Shown one piece after another: positions 36,052 through 44,286 of a stretch of DNA of 64,000 nt; position 1 is the stretch's first letter; the number at the start of each line of letters is the position of its first letter. The stretch spans positions 1 through 64,000 of the forward strand of contig NZ_CABJFS010000008.1 in assembly GCF_902364945.1 (NCBI RefSeq). The letters run 5' to 3'. This DNA is from Collinsella aerofaciens (GTDB lineage Bacteria > Actinomycetota > Coriobacteriia > Coriobacteriales > Coriobacteriaceae). Made by a program: the position numbers and the translations under genes. Under the pieces are notes generated by a model. It was not told the origin of the DNA. It searched no databases and was given only the letters and a program-made list of their open reading frames with translations.

Positions 36052-36082
36052 ATGCGACAAAGGGACAGTCCCTTTGTCGCAT
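36052..36082. repeat. Palindromic repeat between MFS and Gfo/Idh genes
   Basis: A perfect 15-bp stem (ATGCGACAAAGGGAC and complement) around one base, 8 nt after the MFS stop and 31 nt before the next start. It belongs to the same family as 16894-16928 and 62563-62597. It may modulate expression of the third operon gene. Confidence 0.8.
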
Positions 36083-36112
36083 TCCACCAGCCACCAGCAT
36101 TAAGGAGTCGTA

Positions 36113-37153
36113 ATGTCTGAGCTCAACCCCGTCCGCATTGCCGTTATCGGCGCCGGCGCCATGGGCCGCAACCACATCCGCTTTGTCACCGAGGAGCCCG
36201 AGGCCGAACTCGTCGCCATCGCCGACGCCTTTGAGGGCGCCCGCGCCACGGCCGAGGCCGCCGGCGTGCCGTTTTACACCGATCCCGCCCAGATGATGGA
36301 CGAGGCCAAGCCCGAGGCCGTCATCATCGCCACCCCCAACGACCTGCACCTGGGCGTTGCCCGCGAGGCCATCAAGCGCAACATCGTGCCGCTGGTCGAA
36401 AAGCCGATCTCCAACGACCTCGAGGATGCCCAGGCTTTCGCCGCCGAGGCCGAGACCGCCGGCGTGCCCGTGCTCGTGGGTCAGCACCGTCGTCACAACC
36501 CCTTCGTCAACAAGGCCAAGGAGATCATCGAGTCCGGCGAGCTGGGCAAGCTCACCGTGTCGAGCTTCCACTACATGATCTATAAGAATGACGAGTACTT
36601 CGATGTCGAGTGGCGTCGCAAGAAGGGTGCCGGCCCGATCCTGGTCAACCTGGTGCACGACGTCGACCTGCTCCGCTATCTGCTGGGCGAGCCCGTTGCC
36701 GTCCAGGGCATGCAGTCCAGCGCCGCCCGCGGTTTTGAGACCGAGGACTCCGCCGTGGTCAACGTCCGTTTTGCCGATGGCGCGCTCGCAAGCATGACCA
36801 TCTCCGATGCCACCGCCAGCCCCTGGAACTGGGAGGCCACCGCTCGCGAGGACCCGCAGTACCGTCCCTTCGACGCCGATGCCTACTTTATTGGCGGCAC
36901 TAAGGGCGCCCTGTCGCTGCCCCGCCTGCACCAGTTCTCCTACGACGGCGCCTCCAACTGGCACAAGCCGCTGCAGATGGAGATCCCGGCCGTGGACCCG
37001 GCGCTGCCGCACAAGATGCAGCTCAAGCACTTTGTGAAGGTCGTCCGCCGTGAGGTCGAGCCCGTCGTGACCCCCGCCGACAACGTCAAGACGCTCACGC
37101 TTCTCAACGCCATCAAGGAGGCCGCCGAGACCGGCCAGCTCGTCGAGCTGTAA
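36113..37153 (+). CDS. Gfo/Idh/MocA family oxidoreductase
   Basis: A 346-residue NAD(P)-dependent dehydrogenase. The N-terminal Rossmann motif is IAVIGAGAMGRNHIR; VEKPISND is the EKP motif with the catalytic Lys. The second domain contains GPILVNLVHDVDLLRYLLGE with the His-Asp pair. Substrates in this family include inositols, sugar acids and amino-sugars. It could finish a two-step oxidation-reduction begun by the SDR. AAGGAG precedes the ATG. Confidence 0.93.
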   Translation: MSELNPVRIAVIGAGAMGRNHIRFVTEEPEAELVAIADAFEGARATAEAAGVPFYTDPAQMMDEAKPEAVIIATPNDLHLGVAREAIKRNIVPLVEKPISNDLEDAQAFAAEAETAGVPVLVGQHRRHNPFVNKAKEIIESGELGKLTVSSFHYMIYKNDEYFDVEWRRKKGAGPILVNLVHDVDLLRYLLGEPVAVQGMQSSAARGFETEDSAVVNVRFADGALASMTISDATASPWNWEATAREDPQYRPFDADAYFIGGTKGALSLPRLHQFSYDGASNWHKPLQMEIPAVDPALPHKMQLKHFVKVVRREVEPVVTPADNVKTLTLLNAIKEAAETGQLVEL

Positions 37154-37226
37154 TGCCTTAGGGCAGACCGCAACAGAAACCCCATGCCGAGCCCCTCGGT
37201 CCGCCACAAATAAGCCCCTCTTCTTT

Positions 37227-37261
37227 GCCCTGCGAGCAGCCTCCTGCCCGCAGGGCTTTTT
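37227..37261 (+). terminator. Intrinsic terminator after Gfo/Idh gene
   Basis: GCCCTGCG (37227-37234) pairs with CGCAGGGC (37249-37256), followed by TTTTT. It closes the SDR-MFS-Gfo/Idh operon. Confidence 0.88.
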
Positions 37262-37400
37262 GCTACTTCGCTGACGATTTTTCTGAGACGGAGGCCTTTT
37301 GCACCTCAGCTTGATTCGTTCGTTCCAAAACAGTCTTTTGGGACGGGTGGTATCCTTGGTAGCTCTGCGCTGCAAACGCACCTTTACCGCAAGGAGTTTC

Positions 37401-39548
37401 ATGGATCTTATCGCCCAGCTCGCCCGCGAGCTCAACCTTAAGGCTGACAACATCGAGGCAGCCGTCAAGCTCATCGACGAGGGCAACACCATCCCCTTTA
37501 TCTCGCGCTACCGCAAGGAAGCCACGGGCGGCATGGACGACGTCGCCCTGCGTGCGCTCGACGAGCGCCTGTCCTACCTGCGCAATCTTGAGCAGCGCAA
37601 AGAGGACGTCATTCTGCTCATCGACGCCCAGGGCAAGCTCACGCCCGAGCTCGAGCAGCAGATTCGCGAGGCCACGCAGCTCCAGCGTGTCGAGGACCTC
37701 TACAAGCCCTACCGCAAAAAGCGCATGACCCGCGCGCAGAAGGCCCGCGAGGCCGGCCTGGAGCCGCTCGCCAACATGATCATCATGCAGGCCTCGGCCA
37801 AGGGCAGCGCACTCGACGCCGCCGCGGCATACGTCAACGAGGAGGCCGGCTTCGACACGCCCGAGAAGGCGCTCGCCGGCGCCGCCGACATCGTTGCCGA
37901 GACGGTGGCCGAGGACCCTGAGAACGTCGCCGACCTGCGCGCCTTTACGCAAAACACCGCCGATATCGTCGTCGAGGCGACCGACCCCGCGGAGAAGACT
38001 CCCTACGAGCCTTACTACAACTTTGACGAGCCGCTGCGCCGTATCCCAAACCACCGCGTGCTGGCTATCGACCGCGGTGAGCGCGAGGGCAAGCTCCGCG
38101 TGCGCGTGAACGTCGACGGCGCTGCCGCCACGGCACGCCTCGGCAGCCGTTGGCCCCGACGCCAGGGCGTGTTTGCCCCCATCTTCGATGCTGCCATCGC
38201 CGACGGTTACAAGCGCCTCATGGCCCCCTCGCTGGAGCGCGAGGCCCGCGCCAAACTCACCGTTCGCGCCCAAACCGAGGCCATCAATGTCTTTGCCAAG
38301 AATCTCGGAGGCCTGCTCTCGGCACGCCCCGTGCGCGGCGCCCGCGTGCTCGCGCTCGATCCGGGCTACCGCACCGGCTGCAAGGTCGCCGTCATGGACG
38401 AGACCGGCAAGCTGCTCGACCACGGCGTGGTCTACCCCACCAAGCCGCGCCACGACGTCGCCGGCACCAAGCGCGAGCTCGCCCGCCTCGTCAAGAAGGA
38501 CGGCGTCAACACCATCGTCATCGGCAACGGCACCGCCAGCCGCGAGACCGAGGAAGTCGTCTCGGAGTTCATTGCCGAGCAGGCGCCCAGCCTTCGCTAC
38601 ACCATCGTCAACGAGGCCGGCGCGTCGGTGTACTCCGCCTCCGAGCTCGCCAGCCAGGAATATCCCGACCTGGACGTCACCGCGCGCGGTGCCATGAGCC
38701 TGGGCCGCCGCCTGCAGGACCCGCTGGCAGAGCTCGTCAAGATTCCGCCCCAGTCCATCGGCGTGGGCCAGTACCAGCACGACCTTGACCAGGCCGAACT
38801 CTCGCGCACCCTGGGCCACGTGGTGGAAGACGTCGTCAACCGCGTGGGCGTCGACGTCAATACCGCAAGCGCGAGCCTGCTGGGATACGTATCGGGCATC
38901 ACGCCGAGCGTGGCCAAGAACATCGTGGCCTACCGCGAGGAAAACGGCGCCTTTACCGATCGCCGCCAGCTCAAGAAGGTCCCCAAGCTGGGACCCAAGG
39001 CATACCTCAACGCCGCAGGCTTCCTGCGCATCAACGGCGGCAAGAACCCGCTCGACGCGACAAGCGTCCACCCCGAAAGCTACGAGGTGGCCACGTCCGT
39101 CCTGGAGCGCGCCGGCGTTCAAGCCAGCGAGCTCAGCCGCGGCGGCGTGCCCGACATCGAGCGCCGCCTGGGCAGCATCTCGGCGCTGGCAAGCGACCTG
39201 GACTGCGGCACCCTCACGCTCATCGACATTGTCAACGAGCTCAAGAAGCCCGGCCGCGACCCGCGCGACGATGCGCCCGAGGTGGTCTTTAGCCGCTCGG
39301 CGCTTTCCATCGACGACCTGGAACCCGGCATGGAGCTCAAGGGCACGGTGCGCAACGTCGTCGACTTTGGCGCGTTCGTCGACGTGGGCGTGCACCAGGA
39401 CGGCCTCGTACACATCTCCAAGCTCGCCAACCGCTTTGTCAAGCACCCGAGCGACGTGGTACGCGTCGGTGACACGGTCAAGGTGTGGGTCGAGAAGGTC
39501 GACCGCGACCGCAAGAAGATCTCGCTCACCATGGTGCAGGGAAAGTAA
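37401..39548 (+). CDS. tex: Tex family RNA-binding transcription factor
   Basis: A 715-residue protein of the Tex/YqgF-S1 family. The N-terminal helical part starts LIAQLARELNLKADNIEAAV and holds TIPFISRYRKEATGGMDD. The YqgF-like nuclease fold begins VLALDPGYRTGCKVAVMD. A helix-hairpin-helix region follows (VEDVVNRVGVDVNTASASLL), and a C-terminal S1 domain ends the protein (KGTVRNVVDFGAFVDVGVHQ). It binds nucleic acids and supports transcription fidelity. The ATG at 37401 has AAGGAG at 4 nt. Confidence 0.96.
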   Translation: MDLIAQLARELNLKADNIEAAVKLIDEGNTIPFISRYRKEATGGMDDVALRALDERLSYLRNLEQRKEDVILLIDAQGKLTPELEQQIREATQLQRVEDLYKPYRKKRMTRAQKAREAGLEPLANMIIMQASAKGSALDAAAAYVNEEAGFDTPEKALAGAADIVAETVAEDPENVADLRAFTQNTADIVVEATDPAEKTPYEPYYNFDEPLRRIPNHRVLAIDRGEREGKLRVRVNVDGAAATARLGSRWPRRQGVFAPIFDAAIADGYKRLMAPSLEREARAKLTVRAQTEAINVFAKNLGGLLSARPVRGARVLALDPGYRTGCKVAVMDETGKLLDHGVVYPTKPRHDVAGTKRELARLVKKDGVNTIVIGNGTASRETEEVVSEFIAEQAPSLRYTIVNEAGASVYSASELASQEYPDLDVTARGAMSLGRRLQDPLAELVKIPPQSIGVGQYQHDLDQAELSRTLGHVVEDVVNRVGVDVNTASASLLGYVSGITPSVAKNIVAYREENGAFTDRRQLKKVPKLGPKAYLNAAGFLRINGGKNPLDATSVHPESYEVATSVLERAGVQASELSRGGVPDIERRLGSISALASDLDCGTLTLIDIVNELKKPGRDPRDDAPEVVFSRSALSIDDLEPGMELKGTVRNVVDFGAFVDVGVHQDGLVHISKLANRFVKHPSDVVRVGDTVKVWVEKVDRDRKKISLTMVQGK

Positions 39549-39560
39549 ACCGCCAAAGCA

Positions 39561-39770
39561 AGGGTACCCCCTGTAGCAGCGTGCAAAATCGCGAGTATTC
39601 TGCAATTTCCGCCGTTCCGTATGCCCCTCAGAGACGAAAAAGCAAGAAACAGCCCCCGTTTTAGCGTCATCAGAGCCAAAACGGGGGCTGTTCCATGCTT
39701 CACCCAGCTGGTAAAAGCCTTTACCTTGCTGAATACTCTCAATTTTGCACGGCGCAGGCGGGGGTACCTT
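39561..39770. repeat. Large nested inverted repeat between tex and the transaldolase gene
   Basis: An outer imperfect inverted repeat (39581-39600 with 39731-39750, 18 of 20 paired, further extended by GGTACCCC/GGGGTACC) encloses a perfect 15-bp hairpin (39648-39662 with 39678-39692). The total span is about 210 nt. The shape is like a MITE or a structured RNA. No coding potential is visible. Confidence 0.6.
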
Positions 39771-39827
39771 TGTCCACGGCAGGATATGGAAGCCTATCAC
39801 CAACCTACCGGCAAGTTCGTGTCGGCA

Positions 39828-39899
39828 GCCCCGGCCTTTCCTTTGCCTAGCGCGACCCTCGCGAAGCGCGTGAGCGATAGGGAAAGGAAAGGCCGGGGC
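39828..39899. terminator. Strong hairpin in the tex/transaldolase convergent gap
   Basis: A perfect 17-bp stem (39828-39844 with 39883-39899) with an inner CGCGA-type pairing. It lies 31 nt past the transaldolase stop on the minus strand. No T-run is present, so a terminator role is inferred from stability and position. Confidence 0.55.
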
Positions 39900-39929
39900 G
39901 AACAACCCGCGATGTAGTCAGCGTTCGCG

Positions 39930-40634
39930 TTACGGCAGGATATGGAAACCGAGCGAGGCGATATCCTTGGCAAAGCCGCGCACGGTGTCGAGCGAGACCT
40001 CGTACGGGTCGCGGCCGATGTTCTTGCGCTTGGCCAGGATGCTGTTGGGCACCGTAATGATCTGGCAACCGCAGGCTTCGGCCTGGTAAATGTTGATGAG
40101 CTCGCGCGTGGATGCCCATAGGACCTCGCAGTTGGGCTTGGCGGCGGCCTTCTTGACCGACTCCGTCATAAACGGAATGGGATCGACGCCGGTGTCGGCG
40201 ATGCGGCCGGCAAAGAGCGAGATGATGGACGGCGTCTCGGCGTCAACGGCCTCGACCATCTCGTCGACCTGCGTAGGCGTAAAGATGGTGGTGACGTTGA
40301 CCTTGATGCCGTCGGCCGAAAGCTTGCGGACCAGCTCGGCGGTGGACTCGCCCTTGGTGGTCACGCACGGAATCTTGACGTAGACGTTCTCGGCCCAGGT
40401 AGCGATCTCGCGGGCCTCGACCTCCATGGTCTCGACGTCGTCGGCAAAGACCTCAAACGACACGGACACATCGGTGATGTGGGCCAGGACCTCCTTGGCA
40501 AACGCGCGGTAATCCGTCACGCCGCCCTTCTTCATAAGGGACGGGTTGGTCGTGAAACCCTGAACGTTGCCGTTCTCGTACATGTCGAGCATGCCCTCGA
40601 GGTTTGCACCGTCAGCGAACACCTTGATTGCCAT
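39930..40634 (-). CDS. Transaldolase/fructose-6-phosphate aldolase family protein (copy 1)
   Basis: A 234-residue single-domain TIM-barrel aldolase of the short TalC/FSA group. GFTTNPSLMKKGG, VYVKIPCVTTKG with the Schiff-base Lys, and the phosphate-binding VLWASTRELIN are typical. It would cleave or transfer a dihydroxyacetone unit from a sugar phosphate. It is highly similar along its whole length to the protein at 43228-43938. A terminator separates it from the PTS genes upstream, so it has its own promoter. The ATG at 40634 is chosen from conservation (MAIKVFADGANLEGML). Confidence 0.9.
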   Translation of the reverse strand: MAIKVFADGANLEGMLDMYENGNVQGFTTNPSLMKKGGVTDYRAFAKEVLAHITDVSVSFEVFADDVETMEVEAREIATWAENVYVKIPCVTTKGESTAELVRKLSADGIKVNVTTIFTPTQVDEMVEAVDAETPSIISLFAGRIADTGVDPIPFMTESVKKAAAKPNCEVLWASTRELINIYQAEACGCQIITVPNSILAKRKNIGRDPYEVSLDTVRGFAKDIASLGFHILP

Positions 40635-40664
40635 CTGCCTGATTCCTTTCGTTAGCATACGGCC

Positions 40665-40697
40665 GATAAACTGCTAAACACTTTACCTACGTTTATC
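40665..40697. promoter_or_regulatory. Inverted repeat upstream of transaldolase copy 1
   Basis: GATAAAC (40665-40671) and GTTTATC (40691-40697) form a spaced inverted repeat 31 nt before the start, inside an AT-rich control region. It is a candidate operator. Confidence 0.4.
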
Positions 40698-40804
40698 AAG
40701 GCGTTAGCTGCGGTTTTTTTATCTTCTCGGCGAACGGTTTTGCAGATTTACCATTTTTTATCAACGCCCCAGCGGCAAAACGTTTTTGCCGATCATTGCG
40801 TTTG

Positions 40805-40820
40805 GTTCCGTTCACGGAAC
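40805..40820. promoter_or_regulatory. CCGTGAACGG motif, site 1
   Basis: GTTCCGT-TC-ACGGAAC, a 7-bp-arm palindrome, contains CCGTTCACGG (40808-40817), the complement of the motif found at 44059-44068 and 52723-52732. It lies between the PTS operon terminator and the transaldolase gene. Confidence 0.5.
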
Positions 40821-40866
40821 AGAAGCAGCGCCTCACCGGCTCATATTCACAACCGCTCCAAATAAA

Positions 40867-40900
40867 AAGCGGTGACGCCTCGTTTGAGACGTCACCGCTT
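40867..40900 (-). terminator. Intrinsic terminator of the ascorbate-type PTS operon
   Basis: On the minus strand AAGCGGTGACG and CGTCACCGCTT (40900-40890 with 40877-40867) form an 11-bp stem followed by TTTATTT. It lies 58 nt after the IIC stop. Confidence 0.88.
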
Positions 40901-40957
40901 CCGTGTAGGAGCCGGTTATCGGAGCTCCGCCCGATTAGGGCTTAACGTATGCCTGGA

Positions 40958-42349
40958 TTACTCTTCCTCAACGTGATTGATCACAGCACCCTTGGTGTGG
41001 ATGAAGTTGGGGACGAAGGCAACGACCAGAAGGACAGCGAGAATCGCGTAGACACCGGTGGTACCGAAGGCCTCGGCAGCGCGGCCAAGCGTAATACCAA
41101 TGACGGAGAAATCGAAGTCGCCGAACGTAGTGTTCTTGAAGCCAAAGACGTCAAGAACGGGCAGGAGCAGAGCCGGGGCAAAGGTGATGAGCAGGCCGTT
41201 GACGAAAGCGCCAAGAGCTGCGCCCTTGCGACCGCCGGTAGCATTGCCGTAGATACCTGCGGTAGCACCGCAGAAGAAGTGGGGAACCATGCCCGGGATG
41301 ATGAAGATGCCCAGGGTAGCGCCCACGATGAACATACCGACCACGCCACCGATGAAGGAGGCAACAAAGCCGAGGATGACGGCGGTGGGAGCATAGGGGA
41401 AGAAGACGGCGCAGTCGACGGCGGGGATGGCGCCGGGGATCAGCTTGTTGGAGATGCCCTGGAAAGCCGGGACCAGGTCGGCAAGGATCATACGAACGCC
41501 GTTGTAGACGATAGTGACACCGACGGCGAAGGACAGGGCACAGGTCAGGGCATAGACGATTACATTGTCGCCGCCAGCGATCTTGGTAACGACCGCAGGA
41601 TCTGCGATGTAAGCGGCGAAAGCGGTAACCAGGTAGAAGAAGGCCATGGTAAGAGCCGTGGAGATGGTGGTGTCGCGCAGGAAGGAGAACTTCTCGGGAA
41701 CCTCGATCTTCTCGGTGCTGTTCTCCTCGGCGTCCTTAGCAAAAAGCGTACCGACTGCAGCGGAGATGTAATAGGCGAGTGAACCGAAGTGGCCCATGGC
41801 GATTTCATCGCCATCGGTAACCTTCTCGGTGAAACGCTGACCAACGGCGGGAAGCATAGCGCTCACGAGGCCCAGGAACATGCCGCCCACGATGACAAGC
41901 TGGACATCCTGGAAGCCAGATGCCTGCAGAACGGCAGAAAGCAGGCAGGCCATAAACATGCTGTGATGGCCCGTCAGGAAGATGTACTTAAACTTGGTAA
42001 AGCGGGCAATGATAATGTTCACGACGTAGCCGAGAATCAGGATCATCATGGTCTGAACGCCGAGGACGCTCTGAGCCATCGAAACGACGACCTCGTTGTT
42101 GGGCACGACGCCGGTGATGTGGAAACCGGTCTCGATGAAGGTACCCAGCGGAGCAAGGTTCTCCTGAACAACAGCGGCGCCGGCAGACAGCATGATGTAA
42201 CCAAGAATGGGCTTCAGGGTGCCCGTCATCACCTTGTGGGCAGGACGCTTAAGCGCGACAAGGCCCACAAAGGCAAATAGACCCATAATCCACGCTGGCT
42301 TGGTCAGAATCGATTGGATAAACTCAAGTATGGGAAGGATGGCTTGCAT
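40958..42349 (-). CDS. PTS ascorbate-type IIC component (UlaA family)
   Basis: A 463-residue membrane permease with about 11 helices. It matches the UlaA/SgaT family: GVVPNNEVVVSMAQSVLG, FLTGHHSMFMACLLSAVLQA and GNATGGRKGAALGAFVNG. It takes up L-ascorbate or a related sugar acid as the phosphate; the real substrate here is not certain because the usual ascorbate catabolic genes (ulaD, ulaE, ulaF, ulaG) are absent and transaldolase-like genes replace them. The ATG at 42349 has AGGA upstream. Confidence 0.92.
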   Translation of the reverse strand: MQAILPILEFIQSILTKPAWIMGLFAFVGLVALKRPAHKVMTGTLKPILGYIMLSAGAAVVQENLAPLGTFIETGFHITGVVPNNEVVVSMAQSVLGVQTMMILILGYVVNIIIARFTKFKYIFLTGHHSMFMACLLSAVLQASGFQDVQLVIVGGMFLGLVSAMLPAVGQRFTEKVTDGDEIAMGHFGSLAYYISAAVGTLFAKDAEENSTEKIEVPEKFSFLRDTTISTALTMAFFYLVTAFAAYIADPAVVTKIAGGDNVIVYALTCALSFAVGVTIVYNGVRMILADLVPAFQGISNKLIPGAIPAVDCAVFFPYAPTAVILGFVASFIGGVVGMFIVGATLGIFIIPGMVPHFFCGATAGIYGNATGGRKGAALGAFVNGLLITFAPALLLPVLDVFGFKNTTFGDFDFSVIGITLGRAAEAFGTTGVYAILAVLLVVAFVPNFIHTKGAVINHVEEE

Positions 42350-42420
42350 CTGCGCTTCCTTTCTCTCTAACGTGGGCGCGTTTCCCTCTTCCACAGGGAA
42401 CCGCCCTTTTTTGTGCCGCT

Positions 42421-42696
42421 TTAGGCGTTAGCGGCGGCCGCCTTGATTGCCTCGAGGGCGTCTTCGCGGATCTTCTTCTTGTTCACATAGCTGCGAACGA
42501 TCACAACGTTGCCGTGGAGCTCGGGTGCGAGCTCTTTAACGGTGATGAACAGATCCGGATTTGCGGAAGAAGCACCGTTCAGGTCCATAGACTCAACGTC
42601 GGCCTTGATGCCCTCCTCCTCGCAAAGCTCCTCGACTTTGCCAGCGAGCATCAGGCTAGACCCGATGCCGTTTCCGCATACGGTGATGATATGCAT
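42421..42696 (-). CDS. PTS ascorbate-type IIB component
   Basis: A 91-residue cytoplasmic phosphocarrier. The phospho-cysteine is Cys8 in IITVCGNGIGSSLM. It accepts phosphate from the IIA protein and passes it to the sugar during transport. It lies 71 nt before the IIC gene and 75 nt after the IIA gene. Confidence 0.94.
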   Translation of the reverse strand: MHIITVCGNGIGSSLMLAGKVEELCEEEGIKADVESMDLNGASSANPDLFITVKELAPELHGNVVIVRSYVNKKKIREDALEAIKAAAANA

Positions 42697-42771
42697 GGCA
42701 ACCTTCCTCTCCTACACGTGACGGTTTTCCGTCTATCCAAAAGCGGCGACGCATCGCCGTGCCATTAAGGC

Positions 42772-43218
42772 CTAAAAGAATGAACGCATGGTCTCCAAAA
42801 CCTGCTCGGGCGTATCGCATGCGCTGAGTTTGGCAACGCAGTCATCGTCCTCGAACATCTGCGAAAGCTCCGCCAAGCAACCAAGATGAGCCTTAGGGTC
42901 GGGCGCGCAAATACCCACGAGCACGTGAACCGGATCGAAATCCTCGTGTCCAAACGCAACGGCTGGGTCAAGCGTGACGATACAGATTCCCGCTTCACTC
43001 ACATTGCCATCTGCCTGAGCGTGGGGCATGGCGATGCCCTCTTCCAAGACCATATAGGGGCCGAATTTGTGAACCGATGAAATCATGGCGTCAACATAGC
43101 TCTGGTCGCATTTGCCAGCGCCTACGAGCAACTTACCGCATGCCCTGATCGCTTCCTCCCAATCGGAGGCCTCGACGTGGCAGGCAACAAGCTCGGGCTT
43201 AAGAAGATCGGTCAGCAT
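42772..43218 (-). CDS. PTS IIA component, mannitol/fructose/ascorbate type
   Basis: A 148-residue IIA protein. The phospho-His is in EEGIAMPHAQADG, matching the PTS EIIA type-2 fold, and a conserved His-containing segment GHEDFDPVHVLVGI follows. It takes phosphate from HPr. It starts 9 nt after transaldolase copy 2, in the same operon. Confidence 0.94.
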   Translation of the reverse strand: MLTDLLKPELVACHVEASDWEEAIRACGKLLVGAGKCDQSYVDAMISSVHKFGPYMVLEEGIAMPHAQADGNVSEAGICIVTLDPAVAFGHEDFDPVHVLVGICAPDPKAHLGCLAELSQMFEDDDCVAKLSACDTPEQVLETMRSFF

Positions 43219-43227
43219 GCTCGTCCC

Positions 43228-43938
43228 CTACTCCTCGGGCAAGATATGAAAACCAAGCGCCTGAACGTCGCGGGCAAAGCCCTTGACCGTATCAAGCGAG
43301 TACTCAAGCAAATCTTTCCCGAAATTCTTGCGCTTGGCAAGAATGGCATTGGGGACCGTAATGATCTGGCATCCAACGGACTCCGCCTGGAAGATATTGA
43401 GGACCTCGCGCGTAGACGCCCAGAGAACCTCGGCAGCAGGCTTAACGGCAGCCTTCTTTACGGACTCCGCCATGAGGGGCAGCGGATCGACGCCGGTATC
43501 GGCAATGCGACCGGCGAAGATGGACAGAATAGAGGGGGTCTCGGCAGAGACGGCATCGACAAACTCGTCGACCTGCTCGGGCGTGAAGATCGTGGTGACA
43601 TTCACCTTGATGCCGTCGGCAGAAAGGCGCTTGACCAGCGCGGCAGTGGACTCGCCCTTGGTGTTGAGCGCCGGGATCTTAACGTAGACGTTGTCTGCCC
43701 AGGTTGCAATCTCGCGAGCCTCGGCTTCCATACCAGCCTCGTCGTCGGCGAACACCTCAAAAGAAACCGACACATCGGTAATGTGCTCAAGAACCGTCTT
43801 GGCAAAAGCGCGATAGTCAGTCACGCCACCGGCCTTCATAAGGGAAGGATTGGTCGTGAAGCCCTGAACGTTGCCATTGTCATGCATGTCAAGCATGCCT
43901 TCGAGGTTAGCGCCGTCGGCAAACACCTTAATCGCCAT
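43228..43938 (-). CDS. Transaldolase/fructose-6-phosphate aldolase family protein (copy 2)
   Basis: A 236-residue paralogue of the protein at 39930-40634. The same motifs are present (GFTTNPSLMKAGG, VYVKIPALNTKG, VLWASTREVLN). It is the first gene of the PTS operon, so it probably processes the imported sugar phosphate. The two copies differ mainly in surface positions and in the C-terminal two residues. The ATG at 43938 is set by conservation. Confidence 0.9.
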   Translation of the reverse strand: MAIKVFADGANLEGMLDMHDNGNVQGFTTNPSLMKAGGVTDYRAFAKTVLEHITDVSVSFEVFADDEAGMEAEAREIATWADNVYVKIPALNTKGESTAALVKRLSADGIKVNVTTIFTPEQVDEFVDAVSAETPSILSIFAGRIADTGVDPLPLMAESVKKAAVKPAAEVLWASTREVLNIFQAESVGCQIITVPNAILAKRKNFGKDLLEYSLDTVKGFARDVQALGFHILPEE

Positions 43939-44058
43939 GTTCGGTCCTTTCTCATCTAGCACTATTGCTATCGAAAGCCTTCTTCTTTGTTTCAAAAGCT
44001 TTTCGGCTTTCTTTTATAAACTATTTCAAAAGCCATCGAAAGCTCAATTGTCAACTTT

Positions 44059-44068
44059 CCGTGAACGG
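44059..44068. promoter_or_regulatory. CCGTGAACGG motif, site 2
   Basis: Lies five bases from the TTGACA hexamer of the minus-strand operon promoter. Same 10-mer as at 52723-52732 and, reversed, at 40808-40817. Confidence 0.5.
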
Positions 44069-44208
44069 TCGAATATCGGGTGTGAACGTACTTCTTTTGG
44101 GCGGCACCTTCAGAATGAGACTCTTTATAGCCCGTCTACGTGCGAACTATCTGCTACGCATGCATTTGTGACATGCCATTCCGTTCTTTTGATTCATTCG
44201 AATTTGCC

Positions 44209-44237
44209 TTGTTCTTTTCATATCGATACGTTATATT
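44209..44237 (+). promoter_or_regulatory. Promoter of the deoR-family gene
   Basis: TTGTTC (44209-44214) and TATATT (44232-44237) are 17 nt apart, giving a start near 44244 and a leader of about 43 nt. Confidence 0.6.
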
Positions 44238-44286
44238 TCGATTACGAAAGGCGCATCTTTTACCTTTTGTTCAAAAGGAGCGGCAT

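Larger units (their letters stand above)
43939..44286. promoter_or_regulatory. Divergent control region, transaldolase-PTS operon / deoR-family gene
   Basis: A 348-nt AT-rich region. Repeats of the form TTTCAAAAGC (about 43990 and 44024), TCGAAAGC (about 43970 and 44036) and TTCAAAAGG (near 44270) are likely DeoR-type half-sites. A minus-strand TTGACA is at 44054-44049, next to a CCGTGAACGG motif. No other gene is seen here. Confidence 0.6.

Noticed and set aside
34637..37492. A 951-codon open frame on the minus strand
   Set aside because: It is antisense to three well-supported genes (SDR, MFS, Gfo/Idh), has low-complexity composition and is an effect of high-GC codon usage.
37263..39905. 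An 880-codon minus-strand frame opposite tex
   Set aside because: The plus strand encodes a complete Tex protein with all domains; the antisense frame has no family resemblance.
40958..42349. Calling the PTS a definite ascorbate transporter
   Set aside because: The permease belongs to the UlaA family, but none of the ascorbate catabolic genes are present, so substrate was left open.
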